Positions 1 through 9,321 are shown, counted from the stretch's first letter. The stretch: DNA of 28,688 nucleotides from Ectocarpus siliculosus (GCA_000310025.1 FN648799.1:12705-41392); one strand, 5' to 3'. Numbers and translations are program-made. Notes: generated by a model from the letters alone, not told the origin.

Positions 1-557
1 ACGGCGGGAGCGCCGCCCACGCCACATTCGAAGAGTAGCAGACGTGGGCGGTCCTTTCCTTGAGCACCTTGACCGTGATGTCGGCGTGGTTGTCGCCGCC
101 ATTCAGGAAAAAACACGGCACTGCCCTGTCGTCCATCTTGGTCGCCCGGCCGCTCCCACATGAAACCGTACTGGAAAAACGGTACCAAACGGAAGGGTCG
201 TTTCTTGCCGGTGTAGAGCTCCTGCGGCGAGGCACCCCCTGCGTTGGAAGGAGATGCAGACTGGTTCAGCTTCTGCGCGGCGTCTTTTGCGGACTCCGCC
301 CAGAGCTCGTCGCCCCGAACGCTCAGCCCGCGGATACGAGAAAATCCAGCGGGGCCAAGTATCTCTTGGGCAGCGCGGCGAGACGCCTTGCCGACCTTGA
401 GGCACCTCTGGATGGCGCTCTCGACGACGCCGTTGTACTGCTGCACGCCGGGAGGGGAGTACTCGATCGCGATCCCCATGCTGGCACAGAACTCCTTGAA
501 GTCGCCGCTGGTCCAGAGGGCGTCACAGTCGCCCCGGACGCACTTGATCGCGGTGCC
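1..557 (-). pseudogene. pol: Copia-A integrase core, continuation in shifted frames
   Basis: From about 557 downward, a frame one base forward of the preceding pol ORF stays open and supplies the remaining integrase catalytic residues: an Asp in VRGDCDALW and a Glu in NGVVESAIQ, completing the D,D,E triad. The frame shifts forward by one base again at an A6 run (108-113, plus strand) and then stays open to the window edge. Both breaks look like single extra bases, and the protein sense is otherwise intact. That fits either a recently inactivated copy or consensus errors in the assembly. RT and RNase H are not in the window. Confidence 0.7.
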
Positions 558-2832
558 AGCCCTTGTGGGCGGCGTCCACGACCATGCGCTTGAAGACCGC
601 CAACGCCTCCGACTTCCGCCGCATGGCATAGCAGACGATCCAGCCCGTGGCGGCGTCCACACCGAAGAGCATGTAGTGGTTGCCGCCGATGGTCGCCGTG
701 TACCCGCCGCACATGTCGATGTGGAACATGTCGTTCGGCGCCCTCTTGCCGCGGTATCCGCCCCCCTGCTTCGGCACCGGTGCCCTCGTCCCCCGCGCCG
801 GCAAGCACCACCGGCAGCTGTCCATTGTGCCCGTGAGGGTGATTCCGTGTTGTTTTGCGGATAACCTCAAGATTGGTTCGGACAAGTGGCCGGCACGGTG
901 GTGGAACGTGTTAATATCCATAACCTTTGTTGCATTGCCGACATGGAAAGGCGTCTTACCCGGACCCAACACAGCCAAAGCACGATCACACTCAGCACCC
1001 TCCCAAACATCTATCATCCTGGCAGAGGATTCTGCCGAAACATCCGTCACGCGGGGGGGTTCAAAATCCGAATCCAGAAGGCAAGTCAACACTTCAGATC
1101 TCTGGGCATGCATAAAGATGTTCAACATGCAGGAATGGGCCCATTCTCTCGAGGGGTCACTACTCTCGGCAGTAGAGGCCGGCTTCACCAGAAAACTCTC
1201 ACACGCAACATTCACTTGAGACACATCTTTGTGGGGAAGGCGGGAGGCGAAAAGGGAGTCACTTGACACTCCACGGATGAATCGTAGTTTACCGTGCAGC
1301 AGTTGAGTTCCGCTAGGGTTTATGCGGACTTCATGCTTGTGCGAAACTTTCCAAACCGAAAAAAGATTGAATCCACACCCGGGCACAAACAAAACTTCTG
1401 GCACAGTAATGTCTATGTCTTCCTGTTTCCCGTCGGCTCCGATTTGGTGGAACCGAAGGTCTAAGCTTCCTACAGCTGCAACCTTGATGAGAGCCGAGTC
1501 TCCAATTTGAATAAATTGTTCATCCTGGCCCAAGTGGCGAATGTCGTACATGTGATCTATCTGGTTCGAAATCATCGCGCTCGCTCCAGAATCGGCCTGC
1601 CACTGCTCGCTACCCTTCGGATTCGGCATGTACGGTTGGCATAGAAAAGCTTTGTCTACTGTGGGACGCTTGGTGACACGAGCTACAATTAGCATTCCAG
1701 ATACATCAGAGGCAGCAGGCACAATCTTATCCGGCTCAGCAGTCGCGATCACAGCAGGCATAGGAGGCACCCTCACATCATGGACAGCATGCATTATCCC
1801 ATCAGACTCAGTACTCACAACCACGTCAGGCACAGCGGGCACAATCGCATCAGTCTCATGAAAATCGGTCTCCTTCTCATAATTCTCGAACATCGCAGAC
1901 AGACTCGGAGAAGCAACCCTGTGCAAATCTTGCTCAGAAAAACAGTGATTCCTATCGTGACTCGCAAGCATTTCAGGGTCAACACCGGGTACAGCAGGTA
2001 CGAAAACGTCAGACGCCTTAAAACCAAACGCAGACTCAAGAAAAGAATCAAACTTGCCTCGAGGGCACACACTTCGTGCCATGAAGAGACGAAGAGGGGC
2101 GTCGCCAGCAGGAGGTAGAACGTCGCCTGGATCTGGAGAGGGAGAGGAGGAGGAAGAGGCCGCCTGAGGCACGCCGTGGTACTGCTGCTCCTGCTGCTGC
2201 TCAAAACTCGCCTGCTGCTGCGGGAAGGGCGCCGGCTGCTCCGAGACGTAGAAGGCCTCGTTGTAGACTCTCGGCTGATACGCGTCAGGACCTGCAGCAG
2301 AAGGGCAGTATGTTACGTTGGCCTCCTGCTGCTGGTGCGGCCCGCCGTCTTCGGAAAAATAGCCGAAGCCAAATCCCCCGCCCGGCGTTGCCGTAGGAAC
2401 CGCCGCTGTGGTTCCCCCCGTGAGCCGCGAGCCCATACCCGTATCCCGCCTCGGAAGGTGATGGGGCCCAGCTTGGCGTGGGTGCCGGCGCCGACGTTTG
2501 CTGCCATCCCGAGCTGCTTTCGCCACCGAACGAATCTCCGCCCCCGATGGCCAGGTGAGCCGGAAAAAAGGGCCGCGGGACGCTGGCAAGCTGCCCTGCA
2601 GGTACGTTGGCCGGCGGGAAATTGCCCCCGCGGCCGCCGCCTTGCCCACGGCTTTCGTAGGGGCGAGGCCCGTAGCCGCCGTAGCCCCGTCCCCCATCGT
2701 TGCGCCCCTGCATCTGCCCCCCAGCTCCGGGTCCTGGCCCACGCGGCGGCCCCTGAGGCGCATGAGGGTGGCCCTGACTCCAGCCCGCACCGTGTTGGAA
2801 TTGGTACGACTGCTGTACTGATGGACCACCAA
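523..2832 (-). CDS. pol: Copia-A Pol, protease and N-terminal integrase part
   Basis: The open frame is 769 codons, but only the part below about base 2380 looks like real protein; the first ~150 codons overlap gag in another frame. The aspartic protease signature DSGAS starts at residue 414. It is followed by a GAG-pre-integrase HHCC zinc finger (FHHRAGHL ... CRWC) and the first catalytic Asp of the integrase core (HIDMCGG). The protease would cut the polyprotein and the integrase would insert the cDNA in the nucleus. The frame ends at 523 in the middle of the integrase core, shortly after a one-base change near 557-563. The stretch between gag and protease has several degenerate V/P/A-rich repeats (VPAVP, VPPMP). 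The domain calls are firm; whether this copy is functional is doubtful. Confidence 0.8.
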   Translation of the reverse strand: MVVHQYSSRTNSNTVRAGVRATLMRLRGRRVGQDPELGGRCRGATMGDGATAATGLAPTKAVGKAAAAGAISRRPTYLQGSLPASRGPFFRLTWPSGAEIRSVAKAARDGSKRRRRHPRQAGPHHLPRRDTGMGSRLTGGTTAAVPTATPGGGFGFGYFSEDGGPHQQQEANVTYCPSAAGPDAYQPRVYNEAFYVSEQPAPFPQQQASFEQQQEQQYHGVPQAASSSSSPSPDPGDVLPPAGDAPLRLFMARSVCPRGKFDSFLESAFGFKASDVFVPAVPGVDPEMLASHDRNHCFSEQDLHRVASPSLSAMFENYEKETDFHETDAIVPAVPDVVVSTESDGIMHAVHDVRVPPMPAVIATAEPDKIVPAASDVSGMLIVARVTKRPTVDKAFLCQPYMPNPKGSEQWQADSGASAMISNQIDHMYDIRHLGQDEQFIQIGDSALIKVAAVGSLDLRFHQIGADGKQEDIDITVPEVLFVPGCGFNLFSVWKVSHKHEVRINPSGTQLLHGKLRFIRGVSSDSLFASRLPHKDVSQVNVACESFLVKPASTAESSDPSREWAHSCMLNIFMHAQRSEVLTCLLDSDFEPPRVTDVSAESSARMIDVWEGAECDRALAVLGPGKTPFHVGNATKVMDINTFHHRAGHLSEPILRLSAKQHGITLTGTMDSCRWCLPARGTRAPVPKQGGGYRGKRAPNDMFHIDMCGGYTATIGGNHYMLFGVDAATGWIVCYAMRRKSEALAVFKRMVVDAAHKGWHRDQVRPGRL

Positions 2833-4108
2833 CCCGCCCCAGGTTCTGCGATCCGCCTCGTGGATGAGCGGCCGCCTCGGCGTCCCTCCTGCCGCTCAAG
2901 TACGCGCTGATCTCGTTGTAATTCGCCAGGAACTCGCTGCGCAACTTGTGACAGTCAGCGGTCGCGTGCGAGGTGTTGGGCCCGTGGTACTGGCAGATGT
3001 ACGGTCCCAGCTGCTGCTGCTGCTGCTGCTGCTGCTGCCGCTGCTGCTGCTGCGGTGGCTGCATCGACGCCTGTGGCTGCTGCTGCTGCTGCTGCTGCTG
3101 CGGTCCGCCGTGACCCATGCCGACAATGGCTGGTCTCCTCTGCCCGCCGCCCCGGCCCATGCCGGCAGCGACGAGGGCGTGCCTCGTCTCCTCTCCTCTC
3201 TCTCCAGACCTCCGCTCGTACCTCTGCTCGTGCTCAGCCGTCCTCAACGCCTCCTGCATTTGTGCACTCGACAACATGGGGTGAAAAAGGACACGCTCTT
3301 TAATTTTCTCAAATTCTGGCAAAAAACCCCGAGCGATGTGCTTGCACATGGACACTTCAGCACGATTATCACCGTATGACACCAGTCTCATCCAAAGCGC
3401 CTTAGCTCTACCAAAGTAGTCCATCAAACTTTCTCCATTCCTCTGACACAGCACATTCCACTGATCATCAAACGTCTGTCTTTCCTCGTTTTTACTGCGT
3501 CGGTAGTAGTCCAAGAAAATTTTGTACCCGGCTTGCGGACTCTCCGCTGCGAGCAATTGCCCTTGAATAGATTGTGCCGTGATCTTCGACAGCATGAAAA
3601 TCCATACCTTCCTAGACTGCTTTACTCTCTCCTCACCAAACGAACGTTTCATCCAATCCACATTCACTTGAGCTGCAGCTACAGGAATCTCTGGGCCTCT
3701 CATTGCGTCAACCACTCCCTCGTTCTCCATCCACGCTTCAAACGCACTCGTGAAAATCCGCAACGCAACCTCCATCGATCGATTTTTGAGGAAATCATCA
3801 CTCCAAACAGGGACCTCGACTTTGTCCCGCTGTTTCAACTCTACTGTCTGGGCGCTAGACGTGCCTGAATGGGCACGATGCCCCTGGTCCTGGGAGTTTG
3901 CCGTGAAAGCATGCTTGAGAAGGTCGACCAGCTGACGCATCGAGTCTTGCTGATCTCCCCCCGCCGCCGCTCTCCCTCCCAGATTGTCTTGTTCTTCTGC
4001 ATCGGCGGTGAACGAATAGTTGGTTCCTCCATCGCCGGTGCCTTCTCCCGGGGAAGGATCACCATGACCTTGTCCCCCCGGAGGCTGTCGTCCGTCTCCA
4101 TCCGGCAT
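2285..4108 (-). CDS. gag: Copia-A Gag (capsid/nucleocapsid) polyprotein part
   Basis: Structural protein that would form the virus-like particle and bind the element RNA in the cytoplasm. The ORF is 607 codons from an ATG at 4108, the first after the LTR. The N-terminus (about 1-75) is G/P/D-rich. Residues about 90-300 look like a copia Gag core, with the pattern WxxF/L...YF...MRL typical of UBN2-type Gag. A poly-Q tract (about 336-371) leads into a CX2HX5HX4C zinc knuckle at C372, H375, H381 and C386. After about residue 400 the chain is G/P/Q-rich and low in complexity. The last ~30 codons past about base 2380 look out of frame: the pol frame continues the sense better there. The gag-to-pol shift is one base forward, in a five-base G run on the coding strand (C run at 2377-2384 on the plus strand). 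It could be programmed frameshifting or an indel. Confidence 0.8.
   Translation of the reverse strand: MPDGDGRQPPGGQGHGDPSPGEGTGDGGTNYSFTADAEEQDNLGGRAAAGGDQQDSMRQLVDLLKHAFTANSQDQGHRAHSGTSSAQTVELKQRDKVEVPVWSDDFLKNRSMEVALRIFTSAFEAWMENEGVVDAMRGPEIPVAAAQVNVDWMKRSFGEERVKQSRKVWIFMLSKITAQSIQGQLLAAESPQAGYKIFLDYYRRSKNEERQTFDDQWNVLCQRNGESLMDYFGRAKALWMRLVSYGDNRAEVSMCKHIARGFLPEFEKIKERVLFHPMLSSAQMQEALRTAEHEQRYERRSGERGEETRHALVAAGMGRGGGQRRPAIVGMGHGGPQQQQQQQQPQASMQPPQQQQRQQQQQQQQQLGPYICQYHGPNTSHATADCHKLRSEFLANYNEISAYLSGRRDAEAAAHPRGGSQNLGRVGGPSVQQSYQFQHGAGWSQGHPHAPQGPPRGPGPGAGGQMQGRNDGGRGYGGYGPRPYESRGQGGGRGGNFPPANVPAGQLASVPRPFFPAHLAIGGGDSFGGESSSGWQQTSAPAPTPSWAPSPSEAGYGYGLAAHGGNHSGGSYGNAGRGIWLRLFFRRRRAAPAAGGQRNILPFCCRS
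3011..3101. repeat. CTG/CAG trinucleotide tracts encoding Gag poly-Q
   Basis: Two nearly pure CTG runs (3011-3053 with one CCG interruption, and 3076-3101) read as CAG, glutamine, on the coding minus strand of Copia-A gag. They lie just before the zinc knuckle. Such tracts are prone to length change. Confidence 0.9.
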
Positions 4109-4156
4109 CTTGCGCGCGTAGACACAGCGGCCACTCTCTTGATCGAAACGCTAGCG

Positions 4157-4678
4157 TGTTGAGTAGCTTTGTGCGTGGGTGCCTCGGCGCGGGGTCCCGT
4201 AGTGGGAAACAAAAGGTGCCAGCAGCTGGGTACTGCCAACGGTCAAAATGTAGAAACTATCCGCGGGCGTGAAAGCCCTTCTACGTGGTGGAGCGTGGAA
4301 GCTCGTGTATAATATAGTTGTGGCGTGGAAGCCGGGTGGCGTGGTGGCCCTGATGTAAAGGTATATGTAGGGACGTGGGAGTCCTGAAGGCGTGGAAGCC
4401 GGGTTGGCGTGATAGCCGGAGTATGGGCGTGGAAGCCGGGGTTGGCGTGAGAGCCGGAAAAAGGACTTGATTATACACAGAAAAAGGAAGTGAGGAACCA
4501 CAAGCCACGCACACAAATTCCGTTGTAGACACCCATACCCTCAAACCTGCAATATGTGATAAAGTTGGTACCACCAAATCTAATCCATAGCAACCATTGA
4601 ACCCCCAAACTCCCCGCTCCATCTGCTCGGGAAATTCTTGCTCGCAATAATCTGTTGATGCTGTGAGTACATCCAACA
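4157..4678 (-). repeat. Candidate 5' LTR of Copia-A
   Basis: On the minus strand this stretch begins TGTTGGATG and ends CTCAACA, giving the TGTTG...CAACA termini usual for LTRs, and it sits 48 bp upstream of the gag ATG. Copia-B in the same window begins with the same TGTTGGA. A TATATTATA-like box lies near 4308-4316. The partner LTR is outside the window, so the boundaries are inferred from the termini and position only. The bases directly after the LTR (below 4157) do not resemble the complement of a tRNA 3' end. Confidence 0.5.
4323..4456. repeat. Short direct repeats inside the Copia-A LTR
   Basis: The motif GCGTGGAAGCCGGG recurs at about 4323, 4390 and 4427, each time followed by a GGCGTG motif. 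The last two copies are about 37 bp apart. Repeats of this kind inside an LTR often carry promoter or enhancer function; no function can be shown here. Confidence 0.6.
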
Positions 4679-5000
4679 GAGGCAAACGTCGCGATTGATA
4701 GACAACACGCAGCGATTAGAGGCCACATGACGGGCAGTCTCTCCTGTGAAGTTGAGGTAAGAAGACGGCAACAGAGCAAGCAAAAATGTCGTTAGCAGCA
4801 GTACTCTGGATCGTCGTGGGTCACCAGCTTGTAGACAGGGGTGGTAACGTCCTCGGAATCAATCGGTTGTCGTTTCATGCCTTTGGTTAAAACATCTATC
4901 TCATGTTATCTCATGTTATCATGTTATCTATGTGCTCACAGGATATCGTCGCGAGACATCTAGACTTGATTATAGAGTCCACCAAATTGAGGCCGAAATG
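4679..5000. other. Spacer between Copia-A and the foldback element; no gene seen
   Basis: There is no open frame of note. At 4893-4927 a TCATGTTATC decamer is repeated about three times. The five bases next to the LTR (4679-4683, GAGGC) would be the target duplication of Copia-A, but the partner is outside the window. Confidence 0.6.
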
Positions 5001-5612
5001 GCTATTTGCTCCACCGGTGGAATAACCTCATATTTGCTCCACCGGGTAGATCTCTACCCACATAGCCCCAATCGATCCCGAACCATTTGTATCGTGTAGG
5101 TATGGAGTACAGCTATATGCAATGTTACTTAAAAGCTAAATCCAACCGGGGGCTGCAGAGATTTGCTGAATAAGGAGATTTGCAGCATGTCAGGAAGCAG
5201 TAATCGTCCAGAATCTCTGTCCACACAGCTCCAATTGGCCTCAAACCTCATATAGTCGTTTCCACACCGACCGTGCGGTTCTTCCAAGCTATCGGACACT
5301 CTCATCCGACATGTTCCCGCAGGGATATGGGCAACAGCGGGGGTTCCGCAGCATGTAAGGGGGGGGTAGATGTCAATCGTCCCGCCATAACTTCCGTCAC
5401 ATAGCTTCCCCGCGCCAAACTCTGCCTGCACCGTCTTGGCACGGCTCACGGCTATCATTGAAGCCATCGCGCACTCTAATCGGACCGGTGGATGCAGAGA
5501 GATGCCCACCCACGGGAGCTCAGTGGCTCAAGGGCCTCATGGAGCAGATAAACTTATCTGCTCTCCACCAGACCAAACTCTATCAACAGGTCGCTGTTTG
5601 TCTTACGAAGAC
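5001..5612 (+). repeat. Left terminal inverted repeat of the foldback element
   Basis: The outer end starts GCTATTTGCTCCACCGG and the inner end stops at TCTTACGAAGAC. Within the outer end the motif TATTTGCTCCACCGG occurs twice, about 29 bp apart, possibly a binding site for a mobilising protein. The reverse complement is at 7306-7918. Confidence 0.9.
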
Positions 5613-5636
5613 ATGTGGCAGGACGGGCACCTCCTA

Positions 5637-5720
5637 GATACGGGTAAATTTTCTCAAACGCGGGCTAACGGGCACCCCCCCTCCGACAACGGGCACGTCC
5701 CCCGACTGACGGGCACCCTA
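5637..5720. repeat. GC-rich short tandem repeats (ACGGGCACC)
   Basis: The motif ACGGGCAC recurs about four times with C-rich spacers of roughly 20-30 bp between the inner end of the left TIR and SINE-like copy 1. A related ACAGGCACC appears just past the other side of that insertion, near 6379, which suggests copy 1 landed inside this small array. Confidence 0.6.
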
Positions 5721-5724
5721 TAAC

Positions 5725-6350
5725 GCCCCCCTCCTCCCCCCCGGTGTTTGCCATCGGGGTTGGGTTTTCGTCGTTTGACGGCGATGTTGTAAAACAATCC
5801 AATCGCTTCGCGAGCTCGACAACAAGGTTACACCGCTTGTTTTTTTAAATAACATAAATACAAACACAGAAGAACTACCCATTGGAGATATGACCACAGT
5901 GGAACGGCATATCGTCAAGTCTTATCAGTGAATTTGTTGCGGTGTAACCATGAATCATGGTCGAGATTATGATGTGCGGGGTCGAGAACCCTCGCTCCGA
6001 GCGAGGGGGGTTATCGCACCACGTTGTGGTAGAATGGTCAAGCACTTGCGGCAGTTACACAGTGCTTCCAACTCTGTCTGGAAGTGACAGCACCAGAAAA
6101 TAAATTAAGTCATACGCAGCTGTCATCCGTACGCAAGGAAGTAAGCATAAGATGCCGAACACCCTTAGCAGGATGCAGCGCAACCTTCATTCGACTCGCC
6201 GAATATCTCAAGGCGTTTCGCGCTAGGTGATGTGAGAGCCTGGCCCGGTGAGAACCCGGCGTGGTCCGTCCCGGCGTGGTAGGGATGCGAGGTCAACGGC
6301 TCACGACTGCGGCATGCACCACTATGAGTATGAGTACGAGCACACCCCCG
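5725..6350 (+). mobile_element. SINE-like element, copy 1
   Basis: This is the reverse complement of the repeats at 10149-10670 and 11325-11869. Shared blocks include the GGTGTTTGCCATCGGG head, CTTCCTTGCGTACGG (complement), CACCACGTTGTGG and the 3' tail ending in GTATGAGTAC...CACCCCC. Compared with copies 2 and 3 it has a longer, different block at about 5800-5940 and no obvious TSD. It codes for nothing recognisable. Its 3' tail resembles the LINE 3' end at 10681-10765. Confidence 0.8.
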
Positions 6351-6416
6351 GGTCGTTCGTGGCATTCCCCGTCAACAACAGGCACCCCACCTCCATTGTG
6401 GGAACTCCTTTCTGCC

Positions 6417-6438
6417 CATGGCGCCTCTTGGCGCCATG
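6417..6438. repeat. Perfect 9-bp-stem hairpin
   Basis: CATGGCGCC, loop TCTT, then GGCGCCATG. It lies between SINE-like copy 1 and the minisatellite inside the foldback element. A perfect short palindrome of this kind could extrude or mark an old junction; no function is shown. Confidence 0.85.
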
Positions 6439-6469
6439 TTTGGACGATACAGTTCTCTACGGAATGATG

Positions 6470-6985
6470 TAGTGTACCCTGTATTACCTGTGTGTACCCT
6501 GTATTTCCTGGACAGGTACACTATATTCCCTGATCACATAGACTACTTGTTGATGAGATACGCTGAATGCTGTATCCCTGAGCAGATTTACTGTATCCCC
6601 TCTTCAAAGATACGGTATTCCTCGTTCGTTTTATTGTATTCACTGTATTCCCTCATCGAATTCACTGTATTCCCTCATCGGATACACCGTATTCCCCCGT
6701 TCGTTTGACTGTTTTCCCTCATCAAATACACTGTATGCCCTTGTCAGGATCACTATACTACCTTCTCAGATACACCCCATTCCTTGTACTTTTCGCTGTT
6801 TTCCCTCATCAGATTCACTGTATTCCGTCATCAGATACGCTGTTCTCCGTGAAAATCAGTGAATCTGACGAGGTGGAATACAGTGTATCTGTCGAGGGAA
6901 TATAGTATATCTGATGAGGGAATACACCATACCTCATCAGGTGATACAGTGTATCTGACCAGGGGATACAGTGAGTCTGACGAGC
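6470..6985. repeat. Palindromic minisatellite, ~23-bp units
   Basis: Degenerate units close to CTCATCAGATACACTGTATT are repeated head to tail from about 6470 to 6848. The same unit then runs in the opposite orientation (for example ATACAGTGTATCTG) to about 6985. The switch point is near 6846-6860. The result is a second inverted repeat nested in the centre of the foldback element. Confidence 0.85.
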
Positions 6986-7029
6986 GAACGGTTAGAAGGC
7001 CGGTGGGGCAGACAAACGGAGTTTAACCC

Positions 7030-7500
7030 ATGAGTCCCCGTGGGTGAGCGTTTCTCCGCACCCACTAGTCCGATTGGGGTGCCTGATGGCTTGTATGACA
7101 GCTGTGAGCCGTGTCGACACAATGCAGGTCGTGTACAGGTCAAACGATATCATGCGGGTGGACTTTGTCCTGGTGGAGCAGATAAGTTCTACCGGCCGTT
7201 GAGCCGCTGAGCCCCCGTCGGTGGACGTTTCTCTGCGCCCACCAGTCCGATTGGGATGCCCGATGGTTAATATTGACAGCTGTGAGCCGTGTCAACCCAA
7301 TGCAAGTCTTCGTAAGACAAACAGCGACCTGTTGATAGAGTTTGGTCTGGTGGAGAGCAGATAAGTTTATCTGCTCCATGAGGCCCTTGAGCCACTGAGC
7401 TCCCGTGGGTGGACATCTCTCTGCATCCACCGGTCCGATTAGAGTGCACGATGGCTTCAATGATAGCCGTGAGCCGTGCCAAGACGGTGCAGGCAGAGTT
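7030..7500. repeat. Diverged ~180-bp tandem units, the last inside the right TIR
   Basis: Three related units start near 7030, 7208 and 7396, each with TGAGYCCCCGT, then CCGATTGGGRTGC-like and GTGAGCCGTG blocks, then a GTGGAGCAGATAAGTT block in the first two. Spacing is 178 and 188 bp. The third unit belongs to the right TIR, and its mirror is in the left TIR, so the arms include one unit of a pre-existing array. Confidence 0.75.
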
Positions 7501-7918
7501 TGGCGCGGGGAAGCTAGGTGACGGAAGTTATGGCGGGACGATTGACATCTACCCCCCCCCTTACATGCTGCGGAACCCTTGCTGTTGCCCATATCCCTGC
7601 GGGAACATATCGGACGGGAGTGTCCGATAGCTTGGAAGAACCGCACGGTCGGTGTGGAAACGACGATATGAGGTTTGAGGCCAATTGGAGCTGTGTGGAC
7701 AGAGATTCGGGACGATTACTGCTTCCTGACATGCTGCAAATCTCCTTATTCAGCAAATCTCTGCAGCCCCCGGTTGGATTTAGCTTTTAAGTAACATTGC
7801 ATATAGCTGTACTCCATACCTACACGATACAAATGGTTCGGGATCGATTGGGGTTATGTGGGTAGAGATCTACCCGGTGGAGCAAATATGAGGATATTCC
7901 ACCGGTGGAGCAAATAGC
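7306..7918 (-). repeat. Right terminal inverted repeat of the foldback element
   Basis: Reverse complement of the left arm, from GTCTTCGTAAGA at the inner end to GAGCAAATAGC at the outer end. It differs from the left arm at scattered positions, for example AGCTAGGTGA here against the complement of TCACATAGCT. It also differs in C-run length near 7552-7560, which shifts the frame of the ORF shared by both arms. Confidence 0.9.
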
Positions 7919-9310
7919 ATTGCCGTTTTTTTTCGCCGCACGTGTTGCCACAACAGAAAAACCTTGTGGCCACCATGCAGACGTTTAAATCAACGTCCGT
8001 GCTGCGACAACTGGTGTTTACCGGCGCCCTTGGTGTGGTCATCGCACCCTGCGATGTGCTCTCTTGTGGATAGTGAACGAATCGCAGTGTCGCTGTGGCG
8101 AGCTCGCGGCGGCTGCTGCGGTAAACATGAGAAATCACTTCGCCACAAGAGGCAAAATGCCACCTCGTTGATTGATGGACTCCTTCCCACAACTTTGATG
8201 TCCTTGGCAAACACTGTCCCCCGCATGCGATGTGAGTATCGCGGCGGGACACTGGCATGTAAAAGACACGACGCCCGGGTCCACTAGCACATCGAAATAC
8301 CGTGTGCATTGTTGGTGCCCTGCTGCTGACAACAATCCAATCCCAAGAGAAGCAAAATTGAAATACTGATGTACTCTACACGGCAGATTGCTACTGCCGC
8401 TGTGCCCAACATCACCGTTGAGTGTCGGCCGCATCGGAGGATTCCGTGCGACGTGTTGCATATGTGGCACGCCATTGCTGTGGACGTTGCATACGGGCTC
8501 TCGACAAACCTTGCTCATTTTCTCATCAAACACCAACGTTTCACGTGGTGGGCTCCACGAATCATTTATCGCCGCGGTTGGGCAAAACCTCGACACTGGC
8601 CTTCGGGGAACACGTCTGTCTGCGCTTTTAAACTGCTGTAGCGACTACTAACTACTGTGCTGTGTAGCCCGTTCTACTACTGCTGTGCACAATTGAACTA
8701 TTGTGTCGCGGTCGTGCATCTGATCTTCTCGCCTATCGGAATAGAGAATGTATTGTTGCTGCCGTTGTGAAGTACGATATGAAAGTATCAGCGAATGATC
8801 TACGCGACAGACAACTATCACTGCTGTGCGACCGTTCTACTACTGCCGCGCACAAGATGGGTCGTGTAGAAATGTGTAGTCGAGGTGCCTTTTACCCAAG
8901 GGTCGTGTCTGCAGGCGGTTAAGCCTGTGTGTAGCCGTCGAGACTGAAGTCGGTATCATTGTTGCCTCAAATAACCATGATCAACCACGATCACATGTCT
9001 ACGTCCAAAAACCGTAACAATAGCCCACCCCGAGTGGACGTAGATGCAGATACAGAAGCAAACCTCGGAGGGACTCTAGTCAATCAAGAGATTGCGGGAT
9101 GGATCGAAGATGCGACAACTCAGAACCCTCACTCGCACCTCTCTCTCCGTTAACCAAACAAAAAAAAAAGCGGAACCAAAAAAGAAGAAAACAAGGGAGC
9201 GGAACCTAACCCTAACCAATCTTTGCAATAGGCCTGGACATAGTCTGGCAGTGTTGCTAGCGCTCTGAGTGGTGCTAGCGCCCGCGGTGTGCCTGCCCGG
9301 TCAGTCAGTC
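7919..9310. other. Unassigned stretch, no gene recognised
   Basis: Only short open frames (up to ~150 codons) occur on both strands, overlapping each other and showing no motif I recognise. A weak direct repeat (CCGTTCTACTACTGC) occurs near 8669 and 8830. An A-rich tract lies at 9160-9190. Two AACCCTAACC-like units near 9205 are too few to call telomeric. Confidence 0.5.
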
Positions 9311-9321
9311 AAAGTCCCGAA

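Larger units (their letters stand above)
1..4678 (-). mobile_element. Copia-A: Ty1/copia LTR retrotransposon, 3' part cut off by the window edge
   Basis: Reading on the minus strand, the order is candidate 5' LTR, gag, protease, GAG-pre-integrase zinc finger and integrase core. This is the Ty1/copia order, with integrase before RT. RT, RNase H and the 3' LTR would lie left of base 1. Gag and pol are in different frames and pol changes frame twice more, so the copy as written could not make a full polyprotein without frameshifting. The domain order and catalytic motifs are seen directly; the family assignment follows from known copia architecture. Because the far LTR is missing, the target duplication and the exact ends cannot be checked. 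Confidence 0.88.
5001..7918. mobile_element. Foldback-type element with ~612-bp terminal inverted repeats
   Basis: The segment 5001-5612 reappears as its reverse complement at 7306-7918, with scattered substitutions and a one-base difference in a C run, by eye about 97% identical. The interior holds GC-rich short repeats, SINE-like copy 1, a palindromic minisatellite and ~180-bp tandem units. No transposase-like ORF was found inside, so it resembles a non-autonomous foldback element or a large palindromic duplication. I could not find a convincing TSD outside 5001 and 7918. Matching ORFs in the two arms (126 codons ending at 5129 on the minus strand; its right-arm copy is frameshifted) mirror each other because the arms do, and I do not call them genes. 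Confidence 0.75.

Noticed and set aside
244-864. 206-codon plus-strand frame at the left edge and other frames across 60-900
   Set aside because: Shadow of the integrase on the minus strand, which carries the catalytic motifs.
5129-5509. 126-codon minus-strand frame in the left TIR with a mirror frame in the right TIR
   Set aside because: The similarity follows from the inverted arms. The right copy is frameshifted in a C run and nothing in it is recognisable.
6248-6908. Plus-strand frames over the SINE-like copy 1 end and the minisatellite
   Set aside because: The products are translated repeats (HRIH, VFPH patterns).
9200-9220. Telomere-like CCTAACCCTAACC
   Set aside because: Only about two units, internal, with no array.
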